NCBI GenBank assembly: GCA_963748925.1
Contig: CAVVKG010000007.1
Span: 1 to 64,000 of the forward strand
DNA from: Cryomorpha sp963748925
Lineage (GTDB): Bacteria > Bacteroidota > Bacteroidia > Flavobacteriales_D > Cryomorphaceae
Direction of reading: 5' to 3'
DNA: 64,000 bases
In this document: positions 51,017 through 58,792 of the stretch, in pieces
How the letters are laid out: every line of letters begins with the position of its first letter
How positions within the stretch are numbered: the first letter of the stretch is position 1
The notes under the pieces: generated by a model
Told to the model about the DNA's origin: nothing
The model's input: only the letters and a program-made list of their open reading frames with translations
Databases searched by the model: none
Made by a program: the position numbers and the translations under genes

Positions 51017-52564
51017 TTATTTTGCTGTAAGCTTCACAATAGGAATTAACACTTCCTGAAGCGAAATTCCTCCGTGCTGAAAGGTGTCTTTGTAATATCT
51101 CATAAAGTGATTGTAATTATTCGGATATACAAAATACTGTCTCTCTTTTGCAAAGATATACGAAGTAGTCATATTCGACTTAGGTAGAAACCCATCTTCG
51201 GGTTTGGTAATTGCAAACACATCTTTACTGTCATAATTCAGATTCCGACCTTGCTTGTAGCGTAGGTTTGTACTTGTATTTCTATCACCAATTACTTTGA
51301 TAGGATCGTTTACCTGCACGGTACCGTGATCTGTAGTAATCACTACTCGCCCACCTTTTTCGGCCACGGTTTGCAATATATCTCTTAAAGGCGAATGCTC
51401 AAACCAACTCAATGTTAGCGATCTATAAGCTGAATCGTCATCAGCAAGCTCTCTGATCATCTCCATATCGGTGCGTGCATGCGAAAGCATATCTACAAAG
51501 TTGTAGACAATTACGTTCAGCTCATTGGTCATTAAGTTCGACACATTTTCGGCCAGCTTTCTACCCGCATCGAGCTTGGTAATTTTGTTGTAGCTAACTT
51601 TAATGTCTTTACCCAAACGCTTCAATTGAGACTTGAGTAACTCCTCTTCGTGCATGTTTTTACCGCCGTCTTCTTCATCATTAAGCCACAGCTTTGGGTA
51701 GAGCTTTTGAATTTCGCTCGGCATAAGGCCTGCAAAGAAGGAATTACGCGCATACTGTGTCGCTGTGGGCAAAATGCTGAAATAAATATCTTCTTCATTT
51801 ATATGGTAATATTCGCTGATTACCGGCTCAATAAATTTCCACTGATCGTATCTCAGATTATCAATCACGATTAAAAAAAGAGGATCTTCCTTAATCTCGG
51901 GAGCTATTTTATGCTTAAAAACATTGTGAGACATCAAAGGAGCTTCATCGCTATTTTCGTGCAGCCAGCCAACGTAATTCTCGCTCAGATACTTCGAAAA
52001 ATAACTATTGGCTTCTGTTTTTTGCATGGTAAGAACTTCTTCCATCACACCATCACTTCCACTTTCAAGTTCCAATTCCCAAAACACCAGCTTCTTATAC
52101 AAGTCTTTCCAGTCTTCTACATCGAGCCTGTCGTTTAGTGTCATCCCTATTTTGCGAAATGCAGTTTGATAGTTCGAAGTTGTCTTCTCATTAATCAACT
52201 GCTTGTTCTGCAGGTTTTTCTTTATTGAAAGTAAAATTTGGTTTGGGTTAACAGGCTTTATCAAATAATCAGAAATCTTGGATCCAATGGCATCCTCCAT
52301 AATAGATTCTTCCTCGCTCTTCGTAATCATCACTACGGGAACATTTGGCTTTATTTCTTTGATTTGGCTCAGCGTTTCAAGGCCTGAAAGACCGGGCATA
52401 TTTTCATCTAGAAAAATAATATCGAAGGTTTCTGCTTCTGCTAATTCAATGGCATCGTGGCCATTGTTAACCGTTTTAACTTCAAATCCTTTTTCTTCTA
52501 AAAATAAAACATGTGGTTTCAGGAGTTCGATTTCATCGTCGGCCCATAATATTCTTGATGGCAT
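51017..52564 (-). CDS. porX: T9SS response regulator PorX (receiver + PglZ domain)
   Basis: 515 residues. Residues 1-120 are a receiver domain with D9/D10, phospho-acceptor D53 (FLDENMPG), T81 and K103. A helical linker follows, then an alkaline-phosphatase-superfamily PglZ domain (about 205-515) with LFLIVIDNLRYDQW, FSILPTATQYARNSFFAGL, VDMLSHARTD, VVITTDHGTVQV and NYNHFMRYYKDTFQHGGISL. PorX works with the kinase PorY and sigma factor SigP to control type IX secretion genes; PorY is not in the window. PorX has been described as a phosphodiesterase acting on cyclic oligonucleotides. Linked here with T9SS cargo genes at 1354-24945, 35331 and 61823. Confidence 0.95.
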   Translation of the reverse strand: MPSRILWADDEIELLKPHVLFLEEKGFEVKTVNNGHDAIELAEAETFDIIFLDENMPGLSGLETLSQIKEIKPNVPVVMITKSEEESIMEDAIGSKISDYLIKPVNPNQILLSIKKNLQNKQLINEKTTSNYQTAFRKIGMTLNDRLDVEDWKDLYKKLVFWELELESGSDGVMEEVLTMQKTEANSYFSKYLSENYVGWLHENSDEAPLMSHNVFKHKIAPEIKEDPLFLIVIDNLRYDQWKFIEPVISEYYHINEEDIYFSILPTATQYARNSFFAGLMPSEIQKLYPKLWLNDEEDGGKNMHEEELLKSQLKRLGKDIKVSYNKITKLDAGRKLAENVSNLMTNELNVIVYNFVDMLSHARTDMEMIRELADDDSAYRSLTLSWFEHSPLRDILQTVAEKGGRVVITTDHGTVQVNDPIKVIGDRNTSTNLRYKQGRNLNYDSKDVFAITKPEDGFLPKSNMTTSYIFAKERQYFVYPNNYNHFMRYYKDTFQHGGISLQEVLIPIVKLTAK

Positions 52565-52578
52565 AAATCATTCAGGTT

Positions 52579-52609
52579 TTGTGAGAACACCAATAATGGC
52601 GTACTTTTG
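52579..52609 (+). promoter_or_regulatory. Consensus promoter for the HD-domain gene
   Basis: TTTTG (TTG at 52579-52581), 20 bases, then TACTTTTG at 52602-52609: both Bacteroidota elements match perfectly with ideal spacing. Predicted start near 52616, leader about 44 bases. Confidence 0.65.
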
Positions 52610-52659
52610 ATGTTATAACAAAATTCGCGCCGCTTTAGTGTACGCAAGCAGTATTAATC

Positions 52660-53823
52660 ATGGGTGAAATAAACTTATTTAAACCAATAAACAAGCGAAA
52701 AATATTAAATGATCCGGTTTATGGCTTTATTACCATGCCCAACGAGCTCATTTATGATCTTGTAGAACACCCTTACTTTCAGCGTTTACGCAGAATTAAG
52801 CAGGTAGGAATGTCTCATCTGGTATACCCCGGAGCGAACCATACCCGGTTTCATCATGCCCTTGGTGCTACACACTTGATGCAAACAGCCATTACAAACC
52901 TTCGTGAAAAAGGTATTCGCATTAGCGATGCTGAGGCACGCGGAGTACTGGTAGCCATACTTTTACACGACATCGGTCACGGACCTTTCTCACATAGTCT
53001 TGAGTTTACGGTAGTAAAAAATGTAAACCATGAAATGATCTCTGAACTCCTGATGGAAAGGCTAAACAAGGAGTTTAACGGTGCGTTAACAACGGGAATA
53101 AAAATCTTTAAGGGAGAATATCCCAAACCATTTTTACACCAGCTGGTAAGCAGCCAGCTTGACATGGACAGACTTGACTATCTGTCACGTGATAGTTTCT
53201 ACACAGGGGTTTCAGAAGGAGTAGTGAGCAACCAGCGAATAATCAAAATGCTCAATGTTTTTGATAATAAGTTGGTTGTCGAAGAGAAGGGAATCTATTC
53301 TATAGAGAAGTTTATTGTGGCTCGTAGGCTAATGTACTGGCAGGTTTATTTACACAAAACGGTAGTCTCTGCTGAAATGCTGCTGATAAAAATATTGACC
53401 CGTGCAAAATTTTGTGCCCGCAGAGGCGACAAACTTTTCGGTTCACCGGCTTTGTGTTATTTTCTTTATCAGGATTATGGAATGGATGACTTCGTGAATG
53501 ACCCCACGGTTATTGACACTTTCGTGAAGCTGGATGATTTTGACATTATGGGCGCCATTAAAGTATGGACGGATCATGAAGACAGAATACTAAACGATTT
53601 ATGTAGGAATCTCGTAAATCGGCGCTTACCCAGTGTGCTATTGAGCAATACGCCATTTGATGAAAATGCACTGGAAAAGATTAAGAGCGAAACAATGGAA
53701 TTAATGAATCTTGCCCCCGACGAATTGCATTACTATTACGAAGTTGATGCCATTGAGAATCATGCCTACGACCGCGATATTGATGGTATAAATATTGTCA
53801 ACAAAATGGGCGAACTTGCTTGA
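52660..53823 (+). CDS. HD-domain phosphohydrolase
   Basis: 387 residues. HD superfamily metal ligands: FHHALGATHLM (H65/H66), LLHDIGHGPFSHSLE (H103, D104) and QLDMDRLDYLSRDSFYTGV (late Asp). Close in style to SAMHD1/dGTPase-like proteins (YFQRLRRIKQVG, YPGANHTRFHH) that hydrolyse dNTPs to nucleoside and triphosphate. Substrate not determinable from sequence. Own promoter, convergent with nothing; lpxD follows after 142 bases. Confidence 0.9.
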   Translation: MGEINLFKPINKRKILNDPVYGFITMPNELIYDLVEHPYFQRLRRIKQVGMSHLVYPGANHTRFHHALGATHLMQTAITNLREKGIRISDAEARGVLVAILLHDIGHGPFSHSLEFTVVKNVNHEMISELLMERLNKEFNGALTTGIKIFKGEYPKPFLHQLVSSQLDMDRLDYLSRDSFYTGVSEGVVSNQRIIKMLNVFDNKLVVEEKGIYSIEKFIVARRLMYWQVYLHKTVVSAEMLLIKILTRAKFCARRGDKLFGSPALCYFLYQDYGMDDFVNDPTVIDTFVKLDDFDIMGAIKVWTDHEDRILNDLCRNLVNRRLPSVLLSNTPFDENALEKIKSETMELMNLAPDELHYYYEVDAIENHAYDRDIDGINIVNKMGELA

Positions 53824-53953
53824 TTTAGCTGAAGCTTCAGACAACCGCACTTTGATGGCCCAAACTGAAGCGGTGAAAAAGCACGTTTTATACTTTCCAA
53901 AAGCGGTTAAAAAGAATGCTTAGCGGGTACCTCAAGCCATACATATTAATTTA

Positions 53954-53961
53954 TATATTTG
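53954..53961 (+). promoter_or_regulatory. -7 box TATATTTG touching the lpxD start
   Basis: Perfect TAnnTTTG that ends only 4 bases before ATG 53966. If used, the transcript begins at or within a base or two of the start codon, making lpxD mRNA leaderless. No good TTG at the expected distance. Confidence 0.45.
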
Positions 53962-53965
53962 GGCG

Positions 53966-55015
53966 ATGAAATTTTCAGCGACCCAAATAGCCCAACTTCT
54001 TGATGGAGAAATCGTTGGCAATTCTGATGCGGAAGTCTCCGGTTTGAGCAAAATCGAAGAGGGCACGAGCGGCACGCTATCATTTTTGGCCAACCCTAAG
54101 TATGCCGATTACATTTACACCACCGGCGCTACGCTGGTGATTGTTGGTGAGGACTTTAAGGCTGAGAAACCTATTCCGGAAACCTGTACACTGATTAAAG
54201 TTAAAGATGCTTACGCGAGTTTTGCAAAACTTCTGGATCTTTACAATCAGTTGAAACATGACAAAAAAGGAATTTCAAAAACCGCTTTTGTCGATGATGA
54301 CGCTAAAATTGGTGATGACGTATATGTTGGACCAAATGCTGTAGTAGATAGTGGTGCGGAGATTGGAGCAAATGTCAAGATTTATCCGCAGGCCTATATC
54401 GGTCCAAACGTTAAAGTTGGCAACAATACTATTATTCATCCGGGTGTTCGCATACTTTCAGATTGCGTGATTGGCAGCGATTGTGTAATTCACGCAGGTG
54501 TAATTATTGGCGGCGATGGTTTCGGATTTGCACCAAATAGCGAAAACAACTACCAGAAAGTAGCTCAGATAGGAAATGTAATTATTGAGGATCACGTAGA
54601 AATAGGAGCTAATACAACCATTGACAGAGCTACGCTGGGAAGCACTATTATTAGAAAGGGAGCTAAAATTGATAACCTTATTCAAATTGCGCACAACGTA
54701 GAAATTGGTGAAAACACCGTTATCGCTGCACAGACAGGAATTGCCGGCTCTACCAAAATCGGTAAAAATTGCATGATAGGCGGCCAGGTGGGCATTATAG
54801 GTCATATTACAATTGCCGATGGTACAATGATAGCCGCTCAAAGTGGTATTGGCGCCTCAATAAAAAGCAGAGCTATTCTACAGGGATCACCTGCGTTTTC
54901 GATTGGAGAATATAAAAAATCATATATCGGATTTAGAAAGTTGCCCGAATTGATGAAGCAAATAAGCACGTTGGAAGAAGAGGTTGCGGCTTTAAAACGA
55001 ATGAAAGAATTATGA
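53966..55015 (+). CDS. lpxD: UDP-3-O-acylglucosamine N-acyltransferase
   Basis: 349 residues. N-terminal uridine-binding domain (LSFLANPKYADYIY) then a left-handed beta-helix of hexapeptide repeats (IGDDVYVGPN, IGANVKIYPQ) with catalytic-type IIHPGVRI and IGGDGFGFAP, and a C-terminal coiled helix (ISTLEEEVAALKRM). Third step of lipid A synthesis. ATGA overlap with lpxC-fabZ. The start fits the family start of LpxD well. Confidence 0.96.
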   Translation: MKFSATQIAQLLDGEIVGNSDAEVSGLSKIEEGTSGTLSFLANPKYADYIYTTGATLVIVGEDFKAEKPIPETCTLIKVKDAYASFAKLLDLYNQLKHDKKGISKTAFVDDDAKIGDDVYVGPNAVVDSGAEIGANVKIYPQAYIGPNVKVGNNTIIHPGVRILSDCVIGSDCVIHAGVIIGGDGFGFAPNSENNYQKVAQIGNVIIEDHVEIGANTTIDRATLGSTIIRKGAKIDNLIQIAHNVEIGENTVIAAQTGIAGSTKIGKNCMIGGQVGIIGHITIADGTMIAAQSGIGASIKSRAILQGSPAFSIGEYKKSYIGFRKLPELMKQISTLEEEVAALKRMKEL

Positions 55016-56415
55016 GTATAAAACAGCGAACCATTGCTGCTCCCATAGAATTAAGCGGAGTTGGCCTTCACTCGGGCGAAAAAGTTACCGTTACCATTCT
55101 CCCTGCCCCTGACAATCACGGGTATGTATTTCAACGGGTTGACTTGGAAGGCCAGCCGAAAATAAAAGCTGATGTTGACAATGTTGTTTCTACCCAGCGA
55201 GGCACCACTATTGAAGAAAATGGTGCGCGGGTTTACACGACAGAACACGTGCTTGCGGCCATTTATGGGTGCGAAGTTGACAATGCGTTAATTCAGATTA
55301 ACGGCTCGGAAGTGCCGATTATGGATGGAAGTGCCAAGCTCTTTGTAGAGGCCATCGAAAAAGTGGGCTATGAAGAGCAGGAAGCTGAACGCGAATACTT
55401 TACCTTAAAGGAAAATCTTTATTACGAAGATGAAAAAGGTTATGTGGAAATGCTGGCTGTACCTACTCCGGGTCAAGAGTTTCGCATTACGGTTATGGTA
55501 GATTATAACTCGCCCGTACTTGGAACACAGCACGCATCGATGTATGATATCAGCGAATTCAAGAAAGAGATTTCGGGATGTAGAACCTTTGTTTTCTTAA
55601 GGGAAATTGAGGAACTCGCCAAAAACAACCTGATAAAAGGAGGCGATCTTGACAACGCCATCGTGTTGGTTGAAAAAGAACGCAGCCAGGAAGAGTATCA
55701 AAAAATTGCCAAGCTATTAGGCAAGGATTACAGCGAGATAAAAGTGCAGGGAATTGGAGTTCTCAATACGGTGAAGTTGAAGTTCGAGAACGAACCAGCG
55801 CGTCATAAACTCCTTGATATTGTAGGCGATTTGGCTTTAGTGGGTAAACCAATCAGGGGTCATATTCTTGCCGCAAGGCCCGGGCATGCCGGCAATACTG
55901 CTTTCGGGAAAATAATCAAACAATTAATTAAAGACGAGAAAAAACAGGCTCGGAAATTCGACTTAACCAAAGATCCGGTTTACGATGTAAATCAAATAAT
56001 GAATATTCTACCACATAGATATCCATTTTTGATGGTAGATAAAATTATTGAGCTTTCGGAAGATTCGGTTGTGGGTGTGAAAAACGTAACATTTAACGAA
56101 CCCTTTTTTCAGGGTCACTTCCCCGGAAACCCCGTTATGCCAGGTGTATTGCAAATAGAAGCCATGGCTCAGGTAGGAGGCGTACTTGCGCTGCACAATG
56201 TAGATGAGCCAGAATTGTGGAGCACTTATTTTCTCAAAATGGATGCTGTAAAATTCAAACGGAAAGTTGTTCCGGGCGATACCGTTGTATTTACCATGGA
56301 GCTCGTGGCACCTATCAGACGCGGCATTGTACAAATGAGAGGTAGAGGTTATGTTAATGGTCAGGTAGTTTCTGAAGGAGAATTAATGGCACAGATTATA
56401 AAGGATAAAGCTTAA
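55012..56415 (+). CDS. lpxC-fabZ: Bifunctional UDP-3-O-acyl-GlcNAc deacetylase / 3-hydroxyacyl-ACP dehydratase
   Basis: 467 residues, a natural fusion. LpxC domain residues 1-~310: GVGLHSGEKV, TTEHVLAAIYG (zinc His), ARHKLLDIVGDLAL (zinc His and Asp), HILAARPGHAGN (general acid His). FabZ domain ~320-467: ILPHRYPFLMVDKI and GHFPGNPVMPGVLQIEAMAQ with the hot-dog fold His and Glu. Couples the committed step of lipid A synthesis to the supply of acyl chains, which compete for the same 3-hydroxyacyl-ACP. This fusion is well known in Bacteroidota. ATG overlaps the TAA junction with lpxA. Confidence 0.96.
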   Translation: MSIKQRTIAAPIELSGVGLHSGEKVTVTILPAPDNHGYVFQRVDLEGQPKIKADVDNVVSTQRGTTIEENGARVYTTEHVLAAIYGCEVDNALIQINGSEVPIMDGSAKLFVEAIEKVGYEEQEAEREYFTLKENLYYEDEKGYVEMLAVPTPGQEFRITVMVDYNSPVLGTQHASMYDISEFKKEISGCRTFVFLREIEELAKNNLIKGGDLDNAIVLVEKERSQEEYQKIAKLLGKDYSEIKVQGIGVLNTVKLKFENEPARHKLLDIVGDLALVGKPIRGHILAARPGHAGNTAFGKIIKQLIKDEKKQARKFDLTKDPVYDVNQIMNILPHRYPFLMVDKIIELSEDSVVGVKNVTFNEPFFQGHFPGNPVMPGVLQIEAMAQVGGVLALHNVDEPELWSTYFLKMDAVKFKRKVVPGDTVVFTMELVAPIRRGIVQMRGRGYVNGQVVSEGELMAQIIKDKA

Positions 56416-57197
56416 TGGGGCGCGAATTTGTAAGTATTCATCCCGATGCGAAAATTGGTGAAAATGTAGAAATCGGGCCTTTCACCACGATACACGGCGA
56501 TGTTGAAATTGGCGATGGAACAGTAATTCATTCCAGCGTAACGATTATGGATGGTGCTCGGATAGGAAAGAATTGCCAGATTTTTGCCGGGGCTGTAATT
56601 TCTGCTATTCCACAGGATTTAAAATTTGACGGTGAAATTACAACAGCCGTAATAGGTGATAATACCACCATTCGCGAATGCGTAACAATAAATAGAGGAA
56701 CAGTTGACAGATACACCACAAAGGTTGGAAGCAACTGTTTACTAATGGCTTATACACACTTAGGTCATGACGTGATAGTAGGTGATAACTGCATTTTAGC
56801 TAATGCGGCAACCATAGCCGGACACGTTACTATAGAGGATTTTGTAATTCTGGAAGGCGTCGTGGCCGTTCAGCAGTTTGTTTCTATAGGCAGGCATGCC
56901 TTTATTGCCGGCGGCTCGCTGGTGAGAAAAAATGTGCCCCCTTATGTGAAAGCTGCCCGCGAACCACTAAGTTATGCCGGTGTTAATGCTATCGGTCTGC
57001 GCCGAAGAGGGATGAGCCAGGAAACTATTGCGCTTATTGAGAATACGTACCGTACCATCTTTGTTTCAAACAAGAATGTTTCCAAAGGACTTCAAGCCGC
57101 AGAAGCTGAGATTCCCGACTGTACTGAGAAAGATGAAATAATTAAATTTATTAGATCTTCTGAAAAAGGAATCATTCGCGGACCCGTTAATGATTGA
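56415..57197 (+). CDS. lpxA: UDP-N-acetylglucosamine acyltransferase
   Basis: 260 residues. Left-handed beta-helix of hexapeptides (IHPDAKIGENVEIGPF), catalytic His in YTHLGHDVIVG (H118 by count), and C-terminal helical region (NAIGLRRRGMSQETIALI). First step of lipid A synthesis. Shares the operon lpxD-lpxC/fabZ-lpxA and overlaps the following ABC ATPase gene by 8 bases. Confidence 0.96.
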   Translation: MGREFVSIHPDAKIGENVEIGPFTTIHGDVEIGDGTVIHSSVTIMDGARIGKNCQIFAGAVISAIPQDLKFDGEITTAVIGDNTTIRECVTINRGTVDRYTTKVGSNCLLMAYTHLGHDVIVGDNCILANAATIAGHVTIEDFVILEGVVAVQQFVSIGRHAFIAGGSLVRKNVPPYVKAAREPLSYAGVNAIGLRRRGMSQETIALIENTYRTIFVSNKNVSKGLQAAEAEIPDCTEKDEIIKFIRSSEKGIIRGPVND

Positions 57198-57819
57198 AAT
57201 TGAATTACAAAACGTAGGTAAGCGATTTAACCGCGACTGGATATTTCGAGAGTGGTCAGCACAGATCAAATCACAATCATCTTATGTAATTCTAGGTGGA
57301 AACGGCTCTGGCAAAAGCACGGCTTTGCGGGTACTCCTCGGTTACGCTCCCCAAAGCGAAGGCCAGATCTCGTACAAAGTTGATGGCAACATTATTCCTC
57401 AGAACAAGATATATCAGCATTTTAGCTTTTGCAGCCCTTATCTTGAATTGTATGAGGAGTTGACACTTGATGAAATGGCCAAATTTCATTTTTCGCTTAA
57501 GCCTATGCTTCCGCAAACGGATTTGAAAGATTTTGCGAATTATGTCCATTTGGAATCCGCGCGGAACAAGGCCGTAAAGTTCTTTTCATCTGGGATGAAA
57601 CAGCGATTGCGACTGGGCTTGGCGCTTTACAGCAATACCAGTGGTGTGTTTTTAGATGAACCCACTTCAAATCTTGACAGGTTTGGAATTGACTGGTACA
57701 GAGATACGGTTCAAGAGCTAAAAAAAGACAGACTAGTGATTGTTGCGTCAAACAATCAAACCGATGAATTCTTCTTTTGTGATCAGAAAATAAACATAGA
57801 GGATTTCAAACAGCGTTAA
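57190..57819 (+). CDS. Orphan ABC transporter ATP-binding protein
   Basis: 209 residues, single ATPase domain: Walker A GGNGSGKST (about 36-44), signature FSSGMKQRLRLGLAL, Walker B GVFLDEPTSNLDRFG. The Q-loop region is FSFCSPYLELYEEL. No permease gene lies within the window, so its membrane partner is elsewhere. Coupled by overlap to lpxA, a placement that makes a role in envelope lipid export conceivable but unproven. Confidence 0.9.
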   Translation: MIEIELQNVGKRFNRDWIFREWSAQIKSQSSYVILGGNGSGKSTALRVLLGYAPQSEGQISYKVDGNIIPQNKIYQHFSFCSPYLELYEELTLDEMAKFHFSLKPMLPQTDLKDFANYVHLESARNKAVKFFSSGMKQRLRLGLALYSNTSGVFLDEPTSNLDRFGIDWYRDTVQELKKDRLVIVASNNQTDEFFFCDQKINIEDFKQR

Positions 57820-57832
57820 TTTTTTAAATTTG
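57804..57832 (+). promoter_or_regulatory. Promoter-like elements before efp
   Basis: TTT at 57804-57806, 18 bases, then TAAATTTG at 57825-57832 (perfect TAnnTTTG), 16 bases before ATG 57849, giving a leader of about 10 bases. Confidence 0.45.
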
Positions 57833-57848
57833 ACAACAAATAGGAAAA

Positions 57849-58415
57849 ATGGCAAATACATCTGACATCAGAAACGGGCTTTGTATGAAATACAATGGCA
57901 TGCTCGTTACAATAATTGAATTTCAACACGTAAAACCGGGTAAAGGTCCCGCGTTTGTGCGTACCAAAATGAGAAACATTGAAACCGGAAAAGTTTTGGA
58001 AAACACCTTCTCTGCCGGGCACAATATTGATATCATTCGTATTGAGCACCGCCCATATCAGTACCTGTACGAAGAAGGGGTTGGCTATCACTTTATGCAT
58101 ACCGAAACTTTTGAGCAGATTTTTATCGATAAAAAACTAGTTGAAAAGCCGGAATTTTTGCGCGAGGAGATGGTTTGCACCATTGTTTTTCACGCCGATG
58201 AAGAAATTCCGCTCATGGTTGAGTTGCCTTCATTTATTGAGGCTGTAGTAACATATACAGAACCGGGATTGAAAGGTGATACCGCAACCAACACCATGAA
58301 ACCAGCCACCATAGATACAGGTGCTGAAATTAAAGTTCCACTTTTTATTGACACCGACGATAAGATTAAAGTCGACACCAGAACGGGGATATATAGCGAG
58401 AGAGTTAAGGAGTAG
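57849..58415 (+). CDS. efp: Translation elongation factor P
   Basis: 188 residues, three-domain EF-P. Domain I loop KPGKGPAFVRTK carries the modifiable tip Lys (K32 by count); domain II has the TFEQIFIDKK region; C-terminus ends with IKVPLFIDTDDKIKVDTRTG. Relieves ribosome stalling at proline runs. Separate promoter elements lie in the 29-base gap after the ABC gene. Confidence 0.96.
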   Translation: MANTSDIRNGLCMKYNGMLVTIIEFQHVKPGKGPAFVRTKMRNIETGKVLENTFSAGHNIDIIRIEHRPYQYLYEEGVGYHFMHTETFEQIFIDKKLVEKPEFLREEMVCTIVFHADEEIPLMVELPSFIEAVVTYTEPGLKGDTATNTMKPATIDTGAEIKVPLFIDTDDKIKVDTRTGIYSERVKE

Positions 58416-58424
58416 CCGGGTAAT

Positions 58425-58480
58425 TGCTAATTAGCAATTGGCAATTGGCAACGGGAAATTGGCAACGGGAAATTGGCAAG
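58425..58480. repeat. CAATTGGCAA-type repeat patch
   Basis: Tandem pieces such as TTAGCAATTGGCAATTGGCAA and GGGAAATTGGCAA (three copies). They are the opposite-strand version of the TTGCCTATTGCC family that surrounds the gene at 39124-39489. Confidence 0.65.
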
Positions 58481-58552
58481 AACTTAAAGAGATCAAAATG
58501 CGCAATTGCGGAAGTTGCCTTCTCAACCTCTGAAATAAAATAAACTACTTAG

Positions 58553-58581
58553 TCGCTCGCTTTATGCGGGCGATTTTTTTT
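58553..58581 (+). terminator. Rho-independent terminator downstream of efp
   Basis: TCGCTCGC (58553-58560) pairs with GCGGGCGA (58566-58573), one mismatch, five-base loop, followed by eight T. It stands about 140 bases after the efp stop and closes the lpx-efp transcription unit. Confidence 0.75.
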
Positions 58582-58724
58582 GGCTTTGATCTGTATATTC
58601 TGCAGAAAGACATAATTTCCCAATATACTAGTCTCACAAGACGCCAGTATTGGCGATAACAGGAATCTACTGTTCTTGTTTTCCAATCAAATGGATAAGG
58701 ATTACAAATCAAGGTATCAACGCA

Positions 58725-58770
58725 CACGTTGCCTATTGCCTATTGCCTATTGCCGCTTAACTATTGCCAA
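58725..58770. repeat. TTGCCTATTGCC repeat patch
   Basis: GTTGCCTATTGCCTATTGCC followed by CGCTTAACTATTGCCAATTA: short heptad TTGCCTA repeated three times, the same family as 38941-39121 and 39630-39710. With 58425-58480 it frames a 240-base stretch that holds a terminator but no gene. Confidence 0.65.
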
Positions 58771-58792
58771 TTACAAAATTCCAAATACTCCC

